Source of the DNA: Mesorhizobium sp. WSM4311
GTDB lineage: Bacteria > Pseudomonadota > Alphaproteobacteria > Rhizobiales > Rhizobiaceae
Length of the DNA: 64,000 nucleotides
Reading direction: 5' to 3'
NCBI RefSeq assembly: GCF_002295115.1
Contig: NZ_NSFV01000011.1
Span: 62,001 to 126,000, forward strand
Below the pieces are notes generated by a model. That model was given only the letters and a program-made list of their open reading frames with translations. It did no database searches and was not told where the DNA came from. The translations under genes and the position numbers were made by a program. Below, piece after piece: positions 42,425 to 50,583 of the stretch (the first letter of the stretch is position 1; the number at the start of each line of letters is the position of its first letter).

Positions 42425-43355
42425 GAGTTACCTCCTTGTGAGTGGAATTGCGGTTGGCAACCAGCAGGCAGGCCACGGAGGCGACAACCAGAAAGCCTCC
42501 GATCAGGGTGGTTGCGGTGATCTCCTCGCCAAGAAATGCCCAGCCGAGGAACATCGCAATCACGGGATTGACGAACGTGTAGGTCGCGACAAGGGCGGGC
42601 GAGATCTTCTTGAGCAGCCAGATGTACGAACCGAACGCCACCACCGTGCCGGCGAGCGTGAGGTAGCTCCAGCCAAGGAAGGATGACAGGGAAATCTGCG
42701 CCACGGCTCCAATCGGTTCGCCTCGCGCCGCGCTCAACAGCATCAGTGCTGCGCCGCCGGTGACCAATTCGCGGCCGGCAAGTGCCACCGAGGAACCCTT
42801 GTTGTTGTGGCCTTCGGCAATGAGCGTGCCAAGCGCCCAAGAAGCGGACGCCATCAGCAAAAGCAGGATGTCGGACAGTTGGAGCCCTGCGGGACCGGCA
42901 ACGCTTCGCCATGCAACAAGGACGACTCCGAGCAAGCCGGGAAGCAGCAGTAAAATGGTCCTGACAAGAGGCTGGTGCGATCTGCCGAGAATGCTTCTTC
43001 CGACGATGATCCAGAATGGGATCGTCGCCAGGAGCAAGGCTGCAAGGCCGGACGGCATGCGCTGCTCGGCATAGGCCAAAACACCGTGACAGCCGACGAA
43101 GAACAGCACGCCACAGAGGCCTGCGCGGAGCCAGGACCGGATCGAACCGCCGTCGTCGGCTTTGGCCCTCGAATGCGCCAGCAAGATCACTCCGCCGACA
43201 ATCGAGCGCGTGCCCATCAACGCAAAGGGTGGGATGGTTTGGACAGCGACCGCAAGGGCGAGATATGTCGAGCCCCATATGAGATATATGGCGGCAAAAC
43301 CGCATACGATCGTAAGCTTTTCTCTTGAAGAAGCGGTCATCGAACTTATAACCAT
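42309..43355 (-). CDS. EamA-family (DMT) transporter with read-through C-terminus
   Basis: A ten-helix inner-membrane metabolite exporter of the drug/metabolite transporter superfamily. Two EamA repeats are visible: IYLIWGSTYLALAVAVQTIPPFALMGTRSIVGG and YLTLAGTVVAFGSYIWLLKKISPALVATYTFVNPVIAMFLGWAFLGEEIT. The family normally ends near VACLLVANRN; here 38 further residues (THKEVTHGRRHEKQQRRSQ, basic) read through the start of the downstream gene. The start MVISSMTASS lies inside a tandem duplication and MTASSREK at 43340 is an alternative. Transcribed with the binding protein, divergent from the CGNR gene. Confidence 0.85.
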   Translation of the reverse strand: MVISSMTASSREKLTIVCGFAAIYLIWGSTYLALAVAVQTIPPFALMGTRSIVGGVILLAHSRAKADDGGSIRSWLRAGLCGVLFFVGCHGVLAYAEQRMPSGLAALLLATIPFWIIVGRSILGRSHQPLVRTILLLLPGLLGVVLVAWRSVAGPAGLQLSDILLLLMASASWALGTLIAEGHNNKGSSVALAGRELVTGGAALMLLSAARGEPIGAVAQISLSSFLGWSYLTLAGTVVAFGSYIWLLKKISPALVATYTFVNPVIAMFLGWAFLGEEITATTLIGGFLVVASVACLLVANRNSTHKEVTHGRRHEKQQRRSQKGKDRGRRPTYGTSCLSRDRDGAGS

Positions 43356-43381
43356 CTATCATCGAACTTATAACCATCTAA
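43338..43381. repeat. Tandem 22-bp duplication over the EamA start
   Basis: 43338-43359 and 43360-43381 are identical except for the last base (core CATCGAACTTATAACC). Because 22 is not a multiple of 3, the two copies of the start codon are in different frames: the copy at 43355 is in frame with EamA, the one at 43377 is not. TAACC (43371-43375) and GGTTA (43384-43388) form an inverted repeat in the divergent gap with the regulator gene. Confidence 0.85.
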
Positions 43382-43404
43382 TAGGTTAGGTAAGGTTAAG
43401 CGGC

Positions 43405-44064
43405 ATGAGCCCGATTGGTTCCACGACCTCTCCAAAACCACGTGCCACGCGCGTTGCGGAGCGCCATCTGGCGAACGAGGATCTGGCGATCCGCTTCGTG
43501 AACACGGCGGCCTGGAGGTTGCGTTCGGACGTTGAAGAACGGCTCCCCAGCCCGGAAGCTCTGCTGGACTGGTTTCACGCCAACGACCTGGTTTCCCGTG
43601 GCGAACGAACGGCGTTGCAGCGGGCGTGGAAATCCGACGTCGAGGCTGCCAACTCCCTTTATGAGAGCGCGATCGCTTTGCGCGAACTGATCTACAATCT
43701 GCTGATTGCGCGGATCGATGGCCAGACGCCTCGCACCAAGGACCTTGAGGCCTTCAACCATTTCCTGACCGCTGGTGGGGTAGGCGCAACCCTCGCTTGG
43801 CGGGCAGGCGACTACGCTTGGCGCGCGACGAAGGGAGTGGGGAGCCTTCTAACTCCGATAACCCTGTCGGCTGCTGAGCTCCTGACCGGGATCCGCTCTG
43901 GCAAAATCAGGCAGTGTCAGGATGAGAGAGGGTGCGGCTGGCTTTTTGTCGACGAGAGCAGAGCGCAGAATCGCCGATGGTGCTCGATGGGAGATTGTGG
44001 AAATCGTGCGAAGGCGCATCGCCACTATCAGCGAGCAAAGGGGTATGCCCTGAAGTCGGATTAG
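43405..44064 (+). CDS. CGNR zinc-finger/ABATE domain regulator
   Basis: A 219-aa protein of the ABATE (stress-induced) plus CGNR zinc-finger family. The N-terminal half (DLAIRFVNTAAWRLRSDVEERLPSPEALLDWFHAND) is the ABATE domain; the C-terminal zinc finger reads CQDERGCGWLFVDESRAQNRRWCSMGDCGNRAKAHRHYQR with Cys pairs and CGNR intact. Members act as putative transcription regulators. Only about 50 bp separate it from the divergent EamA gene, so it probably controls that exporter operon through the TAACC/GGTTA site. Confidence 0.88.
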   Translation: MSPIGSTTSPKPRATRVAERHLANEDLAIRFVNTAAWRLRSDVEERLPSPEALLDWFHANDLVSRGERTALQRAWKSDVEAANSLYESAIALRELIYNLLIARIDGQTPRTKDLEAFNHFLTAGGVGATLAWRAGDYAWRATKGVGSLLTPITLSAAELLTGIRSGKIRQCQDERGCGWLFVDESRAQNRRWCSMGDCGNRAKAHRHYQRAKGYALKSD

Positions 44065-44205
44065 CCGACCTGCTCGACGGAATGCGTACGCGCCGGTAAA
44101 GGCTTGACAAGAGATTTGGCGGAGACCGATGGATCGAGCCAGGCAGCCCAGTCTTTCCGGCCGAGGATGACGATCTGCCGGTCATGATTGGAGACAATGT
44201 CTGGG
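44061..44205 (-). pseudogene. C-terminal fragment of an SRAP (YedK/HMCES) peptidase
   Basis: The minus frame reads RQIVILGRKDWAAWLDPSVSAKSLVKPLP, then THSVEQVG and a stop. This matches the end of SOS-response-associated peptidases (usually MPVIL, DWAAWLDP). The N-terminal catalytic Cys domain is missing. It overlaps the CGNR stop by 2 bp. Confidence 0.6.
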
Positions 44206-44600
44206 CCGAGAATGCTTCGCCCTCATCCGTCGTCTCGCGCCAGATGCCGGCAATGCGCGTCGCGCTTGTTGGACAGCCATTTGTCCTTGCGCTTTTTTAG
44301 GATAGCGCCGCCGGTTTCAGACGCAGCGGCACACGGCCATGTCGAATTGTTGCATTCAAACGATTTGCGACGCGATCTTCGCATCCTCAGCCTCGTGATC
44401 GTGAGGATATGATGGGATCGCCCGACCACGCGGTCGAAAGCATTCGAGGGAAGAAATGGAACGTTCGCGGAACGGCATCCGGCAATACACTGACATTCCA
44501 TTCGAGGCTGAAAGTTACGCCCGCTCCTAGGCAGGCGGCCAGGCGTTCCGGCTCGCGTCGAGGTCGCGGAAGATAAGAAGTGCGCCTGACTGTCTGACAA
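44206..44600. other. 395-bp gap, no supported gene
   Basis: No frame with known family or ribosome site found; no repeats noted. Confidence 0.4.
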
Positions 44601-45266
44601 TTACTTCTCGGAAGGGTCCCGGATGTCTTCCTTGCTGACGAAATAGTCGCTTGCCACCGCAAGCACGGCCAGGAAGGTGGCGCCATATCGCGCGAAGCCG
44701 AAGGCCTCAGCCGCGGCAATCTTTGCGCCGCGCTTATGCTCACTGACAAATTGGGCCGCCGCGTCCCGAATTTCGTCGGCAGCCTCGCCGAACAGCGCGT
44801 GCTCTTTGGCAGTCGGCGGAAAGGCCCGGCCAATGATATGGCCAACCAACACCCCTACCGCCGAGCCGGCGATCATCTTGGCTCGATCGAGATTGGCAAC
44901 GGCGCGACGCTTGCCAGCATGATAACCGCTTGACCTTGCATCGGCATCTCCGTCGCTTGTCACCGTCGCCGTGGTTACTTCGACACGCCCAGCAGCGACT
45001 TTGCCGTCAGCACTCCTTCGTCCCGCATCAAAAACGGCGACTGCGCCCAATGCAACGGCGGCCGCTATTCCGCCATTCTCCTGGACCGCATCCGAGATGC
45101 CCCGGAGCGCCGTGGCAACTTTCTGTTTGGCGTAGTGTGTGGAAACGTCCGCCAAATGTCTGGGTTGCAGCCGGCGGCTCACCTCGCTTACAGGGCCGAA
45201 CAGTGCTTGCCGTTCAGTTCGGCTCTGCACCAGGATGTCCCTAATCTCATTGCTGGGTTGAGCCAT
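44601..45266 (-). CDS. DUF3618-like membrane-associated protein
   Basis: A 221-aa protein, third gene of a small stress operon. MAQPSNEIRDILVQSRTERQALFGPVSEVSRRLQPRHLADVSTHYAKQKVATALRG is the DUF3618-type N-terminus. Two hydrophobic segments (GGIAAAVALGAVAVFD and MIAGSAVGVLVGHIIGRAF) and a C-terminal YGATFLAVLAVASDYF suggest it is membrane-embedded. It overlaps the holin-like gene by 20 bp. Typical neighbour set of alphaproteobacterial stress operons; function unknown. Confidence 0.75.
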   Translation of the reverse strand: MAQPSNEIRDILVQSRTERQALFGPVSEVSRRLQPRHLADVSTHYAKQKVATALRGISDAVQENGGIAAAVALGAVAVFDAGRRSADGKVAAGRVEVTTATVTSDGDADARSSGYHAGKRRAVANLDRAKMIAGSAVGVLVGHIIGRAFPPTAKEHALFGEAADEIRDAAAQFVSEHKRGAKIAAAEAFGFARYGATFLAVLAVASDYFVSKEDIRDPSEK

Positions 45267-45660
45267 AGCGTATTCCCTGCTTCAAGGCCGCGAGATCAGT
45301 CCGCACCTGATTGACTGTCTCGACGGGCGTAATGGTCCATCCGGTCAGCGCGCGCTTGGCCAGATAAAGGGAGATCAAACCTCCCGCGATCAAAACAAGG
45401 CCGACGATCAGACAGGCGAGCATCGGACCTACCCCGAAGGAGATCATCGCAAGGATGAGACACTGAACCAGAGCGAACGCCGCCAGCGCAAAAAACACGG
45501 CCGCCGCCATTCCACATGCGCCCGAAGAAACCAGCGTGGTGGACTTCGCTCGCATTTCCGCCTCGAGGAGGCGCAAGTCTAGGCGCATCAACGAGCCAAA
45601 TTGGCTTACCGCTTGGCCGAACACGCTTCCGAAGGGCCGGTGGTCCGTTCCATCATCCAT
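45247..45660 (-). CDS. Phage-holin family membrane protein (PF07332 type)
   Basis: A 137-aa protein with two long membrane helices (CGMAAAVFFALAAFALVQCLILAMISFG and MLACLIVGLVLIAGGLISLYLA), preceded by an amphipathic FGQAVSQFGSLMRLDLRLLEAEMRAK. It matches the holin-superfamily actinobacterial/alphaproteobacterial type, which is not a lysis gene but is part of membrane stress operons. Starts MDDGTDHRPFG at 45660 and is translationally overlapped with the next gene. Confidence 0.8.
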   Translation of the reverse strand: MDDGTDHRPFGSVFGQAVSQFGSLMRLDLRLLEAEMRAKSTTLVSSGACGMAAAVFFALAAFALVQCLILAMISFGVGPMLACLIVGLVLIAGGLISLYLAKRALTGWTITPVETVNQVRTDLAALKQGIRYGSTQQ

Positions 45661-45674
45661 GCCAATGATCCTTC

Positions 45675-46196
45675 TCAGGACCGATCGGAACTTCGCATGA
45701 TCCGCGTCAGGAACACGCCGGCTAGAATGCCGATCCCGAAAAAGGCGGCAGGCTGGCGCTGCGCGAATTTCGTGACGGAATCGAGCAACTCGCCGACGTT
45801 GCGGTCCCTGATATCGGTAGAGATACGCTCGACACCTTCGGCCGCCGTGCGCACCATGCTTGCGACCTGGGGCGATTGCTTTTCGATGCCGTCTGCCGCG
45901 TCCTTCACGGAATGGGCGATATTGGCAATAGCATCGGCGCCCGCCGTCTTGTTGGACTCGACTGCTTCCTTGAAGGCGCCCGCGGCATCAGCGGCGACAG
46001 ACCCTGCATAATCTTTGGCATCGCTCGAAACGGAGGCGGCGGCATTCTTCAGATGCGACGCGGTCTCCGCCGCACTTGTCTTAAGCTTGCCGAGAGCTTC
46101 TTTGCTGGTCTCGGCACGCTCGGCGTCCTCATTGCCCCAGCCGTTCTCGTTGGCGTTACCTGGTCCCGGAAAGTCGTCTGTGGTTGGCGTGTCCAT
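45675..46196 (-). CDS. Nutrient-deprivation-induced-type protein
   Basis: A 173-aa protein, leader of the three-gene stress operon. Starts MDTPTTDDFPGPGNANENGWGNEDAE, then a helical Ala-rich central part (TASHLKNAAASVSSDAKDYAGSVAADAAGAFKEAV) that resembles apolipoprotein-like or LEA-like repeats, and ends in a single membrane anchor (PAAFFGIGILAGVFLTRI). It resembles the rhizobial proteins annotated as nutrient-deprivation induced. An EcfG-type promoter (46227-46251) lies 30 bp before the start. Confidence 0.75.
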   Translation of the reverse strand: MDTPTTDDFPGPGNANENGWGNEDAERAETSKEALGKLKTSAAETASHLKNAAASVSSDAKDYAGSVAADAAGAFKEAVESNKTAGADAIANIAHSVKDAADGIEKQSPQVASMVRTAAEGVERISTDIRDRNVGELLDSVTKFAQRQPAAFFGIGILAGVFLTRIMRSSDRS

Positions 46197-46686
46197 GATA
46201 TTTCACTCCTGTGTTCCTAGGAATTGAACTTCGCCACCATGAAGCGGTTCCTGCCCCCGACAAAAAAGCCTATCGAGCATCGCCGCTGACCGGATTAGCG
46301 CAGTCGCTGGACGCGATCACGGCGCTCGTCCGCCCTTTTCGGCCAGTCGCATCGCTCGTCCTCACCAGCATCAGTGCGCAGTGCGCTAAGGCAGAACGTT
46401 TGAACGTCCACCTCCGCTAGTTGACGGCCAGTCGTAGAAACGTTTGGAACTGGGTTGCCACCGCCCACACCACCGTGCCAGCAGCTGTCGAGAAACGTGA
46501 TCGGCTGGATCCGCTCGGGCAACTCGGGGTGGGGGATGTTTGGCCGGATCCGCACGTTCGCGCTGGGTGCGAAACTTTCTTACGTCTCCCAGGCCGAGGA
46601 CGGTGGCCGACCCGGACTTAGGCACTAGCGGTGGGTCGGCGTCGCCGTGACAGCGACCCGGTCGAGCGCAACCTCTAGGGTGGTCG
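46197..46686. other. 490-bp gap with EcfG promoter, otherwise empty
   Basis: Apart from the promoter at 46227-46251 no gene-like frame is seen; several short frames are shadows. No repeats noted. Confidence 0.4.
46227..46251 (-). promoter_or_regulatory. EcfG-type promoter of the stress operon
   Basis: Minus strand GGAAC (46251-46247), 16 bp, AGTT (46230-46227). Confidence 0.65.
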
Positions 46687-47760
46687 TCAGGTCGCCGCCG
46701 ACCGTTTGAAAACGATGGTAACCCTGGTCCCTTCGTCGGCGCTGGATTTCACTTCGAAGTGCGCTTTGGCGTTTTCGGTCAAGGAGTGCGCGATGAGTGC
46801 GCCAAGCTTGCCGGGCTTCGGCCAAGTCTCACCCTGCGGCAAGCCAACTCCGTCATCGGCGATAGTGATGCGGCATCCTTCGCCATCGACCACGCTGTGA
46901 AGCGTTATCGTTCCGCCTTCTCGTCCCTTGAAGCCGTGTTTGAGCGAATTCGTCAGCAGTTCGTTCACCACCAGGCCAGTCGGCATCGCAACGTTGACCG
47001 AGACGGGATAGGTATCCACTTTCATGTCCAAGCGTATGCCTTCGACGGCATGCGAAGCCATTACCGCAGATGCTATCTGGCTGAGGTAGATGCCGAGATC
47101 GACCTCATCTTCCTGCTCGTCGTTCGACAGCGCCTGGTAGAGTATCGCAAGAGCGTCGACGCGCCCGGCCAACCTCTCGAACCGTTTCTGATCAGGCTCC
47201 GCCGCATTGCGGGTCTCCAGTCGGATGAGTGCGGTGATCATCTGGAGATTGTTCTTTACCCTATGCTGCAGTTCCCGCAGCAATGTATCCTTCTCGCGGA
47301 CACGCTCCTCGATCGAGGGCGCCTCCTCGCCGTGAGAGGATACGTCCACCAAGGCGACCAGCCGAAAACAGGTCTTGCCGTCGTCGTCCACTATCAAATT
47401 TGAATAGGCGTCAACGACTGCTGGTCCGTCGTCGCCGCGTTCAAGGCGAAAAGTACCGACAAAATCCGTTTCGTTGACAACGCATTCGGCCAGCGCCTTG
47501 TCTTTCTGCTCACGGATACCAGTCCCCGACAGCGCTGCCCAGTTTTTTCGCGCCAGACTGGCGGCCTTCAGGCCGGAGAGCTTTTCGAATTCCGGATTGG
47601 CATAGACGACGCGTTCCGTTTCGATCAGGTCTGAAACCGCGATCGCAATAGGCACCTGGTCGAGGAACTTCTTGAACTGTTCGCTCTCCAGCGCCGTGGC
47701 CAGTTCTGGCGTATCGAGCAGCTGCTCGACCGCCTCGGGCTTCCCTGTATCCGATGTCAT
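46687..47760 (-). CDS. PAS-HWE/HisKA_2 sensor histidine kinase
   Basis: A 357-aa soluble kinase. Residues 30-135 form a PAS domain (FLDQVPIAIAVSDLIETERVVYANPEFEKLSGL, FVGTFRLERGD), followed by the HisKA_2 dimerisation domain (LLRELQHRVKNNLQMITALIRLE) with the phospho-His, and an HATPase (PTGLVVNELLTNSLKHGF, IADDGVGLP, LGALIAHSLTENAKAHFEV). The HRVKNNLQ box is typical of HWE/HisKA_2 kinases, which in alphaproteobacteria phosphorylate PhyR and switch on the general stress response. It has no membrane segment, so the signal is intracellular. Lies downstream of the KaiC-HWE pair but with an 87-bp gap. Confidence 0.88.
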   Translation of the reverse strand: MTSDTGKPEAVEQLLDTPELATALESEQFKKFLDQVPIAIAVSDLIETERVVYANPEFEKLSGLKAASLARKNWAALSGTGIREQKDKALAECVVNETDFVGTFRLERGDDGPAVVDAYSNLIVDDDGKTCFRLVALVDVSSHGEEAPSIEERVREKDTLLRELQHRVKNNLQMITALIRLETRNAAEPDQKRFERLAGRVDALAILYQALSNDEQEDEVDLGIYLSQIASAVMASHAVEGIRLDMKVDTYPVSVNVAMPTGLVVNELLTNSLKHGFKGREGGTITLHSVVDGEGCRITIADDGVGLPQGETWPKPGKLGALIAHSLTENAKAHFEVKSSADEGTRVTIVFKRSAAT

Positions 47761-47847
47761 TTTTAACGCCTACGCCGTAAGGATAGGTCATCAGTATCAG
47801 CGATGGAGCAGATAGGCCACCGCCGAAGCGCGGCCACCTAGAAGAGG

Positions 47848-48888
47848 TCAATATGCCGGGACCAGCCTCGTATCGCGTAGCGGCAAGGCCATCGTGAACC
47901 GCAGACCGTCAGGGCGATAGTTCAACTCGACCTTGGCTTGGCACTGCACAGTCACGACTTTCTCCAGCAGTGTCGTCCCGAAGCCGCGCCGTCTTGGGGG
48001 CTCGACCTTAGGCCCGCCCATTTCAAGCCACTCCAGATTGAGGATTCGCTCTTCTCCCGAATTGCTCAACGACCACCGGACTTCGAGCCGTCCGGTGGGA
48101 CGGGACAACGCACCATATTTCGATGAGTTAGACGCAAGTTCATGAAAGGCCATCCCGATCGGGATGGCGATATCGGCGACCAGGGCGACGTTGGGCCCTT
48201 CAAGCACAACACGCGACCTGTCGCTCGTATCGTAGTGGCGCAGTTCCGACTCCAGCAGCTTGTGCAAGGAGGCCATCTGCCAATAGTCATCGGTGAGCAT
48301 CGAGTGCGTGTCGGCGAGAGAGACGATCCTGGCCGAGAAATCGCGCACGAAATCATCGACGCTTCCGCTCGACTTGGCGGTCGCACCCATCATCGCTCGG
48401 ACATTTGCCAGCGTGTTCTTGACGCGATGATGGAGCTCCCTGATCAGCAGTTTCTGCCGGTCAGCGACCTCTTGCTTCTGTTCAATATACGACTTGACCT
48501 CGAGCTGACGGGCGCGGGCGCGCAGAGCCGAGCGTACCGAATTTGCCAGGCTCGACGCCAGAAAAGGCCTCTCGAGAACGATCAGATAGCGGTCCAGAAA
48601 GGCCAGGCGCTTGTCAATCTCCGTTCCCCGCATCGTCAGCAGCACGATCGGAAAATCGGACCACGCCGGTTGAAGATTGAGCCAGGATGCGAACTGATTT
48701 CGATCAGAACTGATCAAGGCTTCTTCGGTAACCAAAAAGCACTGGGCTTGGTCCAACAGCGGTACTGCTTCGTCGAGGGTGGCGCAGATGTGAGACTTGA
48801 TCCCGTTCTCCGCGAGGATTGCCGACGCGACCTTCGCGTCGCGCCCGACTGGTGCCAATACGAGCACACTGCAGTCTGAAGGCATCAC
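47848..48888 (-). CDS. HWE-type histidine kinase with N-terminal receiver-like domain
   Basis: A 346-aa protein. Residues 1-125 look like a degenerate response-regulator fold (VLVLAPVGRDAKVASAILAENGI, LVTEEALISSD, DFPIVLLTMRG) that lacks the acidic phosphoacceptor pattern. The kinase part has LIRELHHRVKNTLANVRAMMG with the phospho-His and the HWE-type ATPase (MAFHELASNSSKYGALS, WLEMGGPKV, RRGFGTTLLEKV). Its ATG overlaps the stop of the KaiC-like gene by 4 bp. The pair therefore forms one functional unit, probably a stress or clock output to PhyR. Confidence 0.87.
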   Translation of the reverse strand: MMPSDCSVLVLAPVGRDAKVASAILAENGIKSHICATLDEAVPLLDQAQCFLVTEEALISSDRNQFASWLNLQPAWSDFPIVLLTMRGTEIDKRLAFLDRYLIVLERPFLASSLANSVRSALRARARQLEVKSYIEQKQEVADRQKLLIRELHHRVKNTLANVRAMMGATAKSSGSVDDFVRDFSARIVSLADTHSMLTDDYWQMASLHKLLESELRHYDTSDRSRVVLEGPNVALVADIAIPIGMAFHELASNSSKYGALSRPTGRLEVRWSLSNSGEERILNLEWLEMGGPKVEPPRRRGFGTTLLEKVVTVQCQAKVELNYRPDGLRFTMALPLRDTRLVPAY

Positions 48889-50372
48889 GAGGCCTTGTCT
48901 TGCAGCAGGTTGCCTTGCTTTCCCTCGTAGGTGGGCACGCCAGTCAGGATCCCCCGAAACTCCTCCAATGGTTCACCGACGGCCAGCCCGGTCGCGCTTA
49001 TCTTGAATTCGCGAATGGTGTCCTCATGCGGCCCGGCGCGTTTCTTGACCACGGAAATAGCCCGTCTCAGACGGCCGCCGCTTTCGAAGAAGCGCAGGAG
49101 CATTAAGGAATCGCAGAGATAGGTCATGTCTACGGGGGCTGACATTTGACCGATCACTCCATGATTGGCCAGCAGCAGGATCGTCACAACGCCTTTCTGA
49201 TTGAGATATGTCAGGATCTCGTGCATCTGCAGCACAAGATGCTGTTCCTCCGACATCGCATTGAGGTACCCGGTCAAGCTGTCGATGACGACGATCCGCG
49301 CATTTGACCGCTCGACAGCCGACTGGATGCGCGACGACAATTCACCGGGCGACAATTCCGCCGGATCGATCTGTTCCAGCAGCAAACTGCCATTGTCGGC
49401 GAACGGGCCCAGATCCATGCCGAGGCCCGACGCGCGCGCCAGGAATATCCGCTTGGTTTCATCGAACAAAAGCACCAACACATGTTCGCCCCGCTTGAGA
49501 GCGGCATGGCAATAGCTGCACGCGATGGTTGACTTGCCGACACCAGAAGGTCCCATCAGAAGCGTGCTGGTGCCGCGGTCAAGCCCGCCACCCAAGAGCG
49601 TGTCGACAGAACTGTTGCCGATGGCGGGCGTTCCAGGCTCGGCCAGCTCATGCTCGGAGGCAACCAAGCGAGGAAATACCGTCACGCCGCCGGGTCGAAT
49701 GACGAAGTCGTGGAAGCCGCCGCGAATTTGAACGCCGCGCATTTTGATGACGCGCAGCCGCCGCCGCTCTCCGCCATAGATTGGCGAAAGCTGTTCCATC
49801 CGGATGACGCCATGACTGATGGAATGCAGGTTGAGATCGTCATGTTCGGCAGTGAGATCGTCAAGGAGAAGCACCGTTGCATTGTTGAGCAGGAAAAAGC
49901 TTTTCAACGCCAGGACCTGCCGTCGATAGCGTAACGATCCCTGTGACAAAAGACGTATTTCCGACAGGGAATCGAACACCACGCGATCCGGCTTTATGCG
50001 CTCGATCTCGGCAAGCGCGGACTGCACAGTTTCACCGAGTTCCAGATCGGAGGAATGAACCAGAGTCTGTAACTGCGACGGATCGAGGCTCAGCTCCGGC
50101 GGGACCAGCTCGAGGATTTCGACACCTTCAAGAGAAAACCCATGCCGTTGCGCGACCGAGTGCAGTTCACGCTTGCTTTCGGACAGCGTTATGTAGAGGC
50201 ATTTCTCGCCATCTGTCGCGCCTTTGATCAGAAACTGCAGACCAAGTGTGGTCTTTCCTGAACCAGGCCTGCCCTCTACAAGATGTGAACGGAATTTTGC
50301 ATAGCCGCCTCGCAGGACGTAGTCGAGGCCTTCCACGCCAGATGATATTGGTGAAGCGTCCTCTTGATCCAC
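48885..50372 (-). CDS. KaiC-like double-RecA ATPase
   Basis: A 495-aa protein with two KaiC domains. Domain I shows GRPGSGKTTLGLQF and TLSESKREL; domain II shows MGPSGVGKSTIACSY, LLFDETKR and DSLTGYLNAMSEEQHLV. The cyanobacterial autophosphorylation pair Ser431-Thr432 aligns to Thr-Tyr (in VDMTYLCDSLMLLRF), so a classical phosphorylation cycle is not preserved. In alphaproteobacteria such proteins act in stress physiology rather than as a true clock. The start is GTG at 50372, with the SD 22 bp upstream. A perfect EcfG promoter lies at 50404-50428. Confidence 0.88.
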   Translation of the reverse strand: MDQEDASPISSGVEGLDYVLRGGYAKFRSHLVEGRPGSGKTTLGLQFLIKGATDGEKCLYITLSESKRELHSVAQRHGFSLEGVEILELVPPELSLDPSQLQTLVHSSDLELGETVQSALAEIERIKPDRVVFDSLSEIRLLSQGSLRYRRQVLALKSFFLLNNATVLLLDDLTAEHDDLNLHSISHGVIRMEQLSPIYGGERRRLRVIKMRGVQIRGGFHDFVIRPGGVTVFPRLVASEHELAEPGTPAIGNSSVDTLLGGGLDRGTSTLLMGPSGVGKSTIACSYCHAALKRGEHVLVLLFDETKRIFLARASGLGMDLGPFADNGSLLLEQIDPAELSPGELSSRIQSAVERSNARIVVIDSLTGYLNAMSEEQHLVLQMHEILTYLNQKGVVTILLLANHGVIGQMSAPVDMTYLCDSLMLLRFFESGGRLRRAISVVKKRAGPHEDTIREFKISATGLAVGEPLEEFRGILTGVPTYEGKQGNLLQDKAS

Positions 50373-50403
50373 GTTGTCCCCACACGCCTTTGGTGACCTC
50401 CTT

Positions 50404-50428
50404 AACGGATAGCATTTTCAATAGTTCC
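50404..50428 (-). promoter_or_regulatory. EcfG-type promoter of the kaiC-HWE operon
   Basis: Minus strand GGAAC (50428-50424), 16 bp, CGTT (50407-50404), perfect consensus. It is back-to-back with the PAP2 promoter. Confidence 0.75.
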
Positions 50429-50533
50429 CTCTTGAAAAGAGAGGGTGACGGCCCCTTTCCCACCCGTCATGTTGTCGGGGCTGTAGCGCAGTGCGGCTGC
50501 AAATTCTTACATTCTCAGCGCGGTGATGGCTGG

Positions 50534-50558
50534 GGAACCTCGTTCTCGCGAGCCCGTT
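50534..50558 (+). promoter_or_regulatory. EcfG-type promoter of the PAP2 operon
   Basis: GGAAC (50534-50538), 16 bp, CGTT (50555-50558), perfect consensus, 26 bp before the TTG start. Two perfect sites 106 bp apart face away from each other. Confidence 0.75.
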
Positions 50559-50583
50559 ATGCCTCACCAATGAGGTCCCACGC

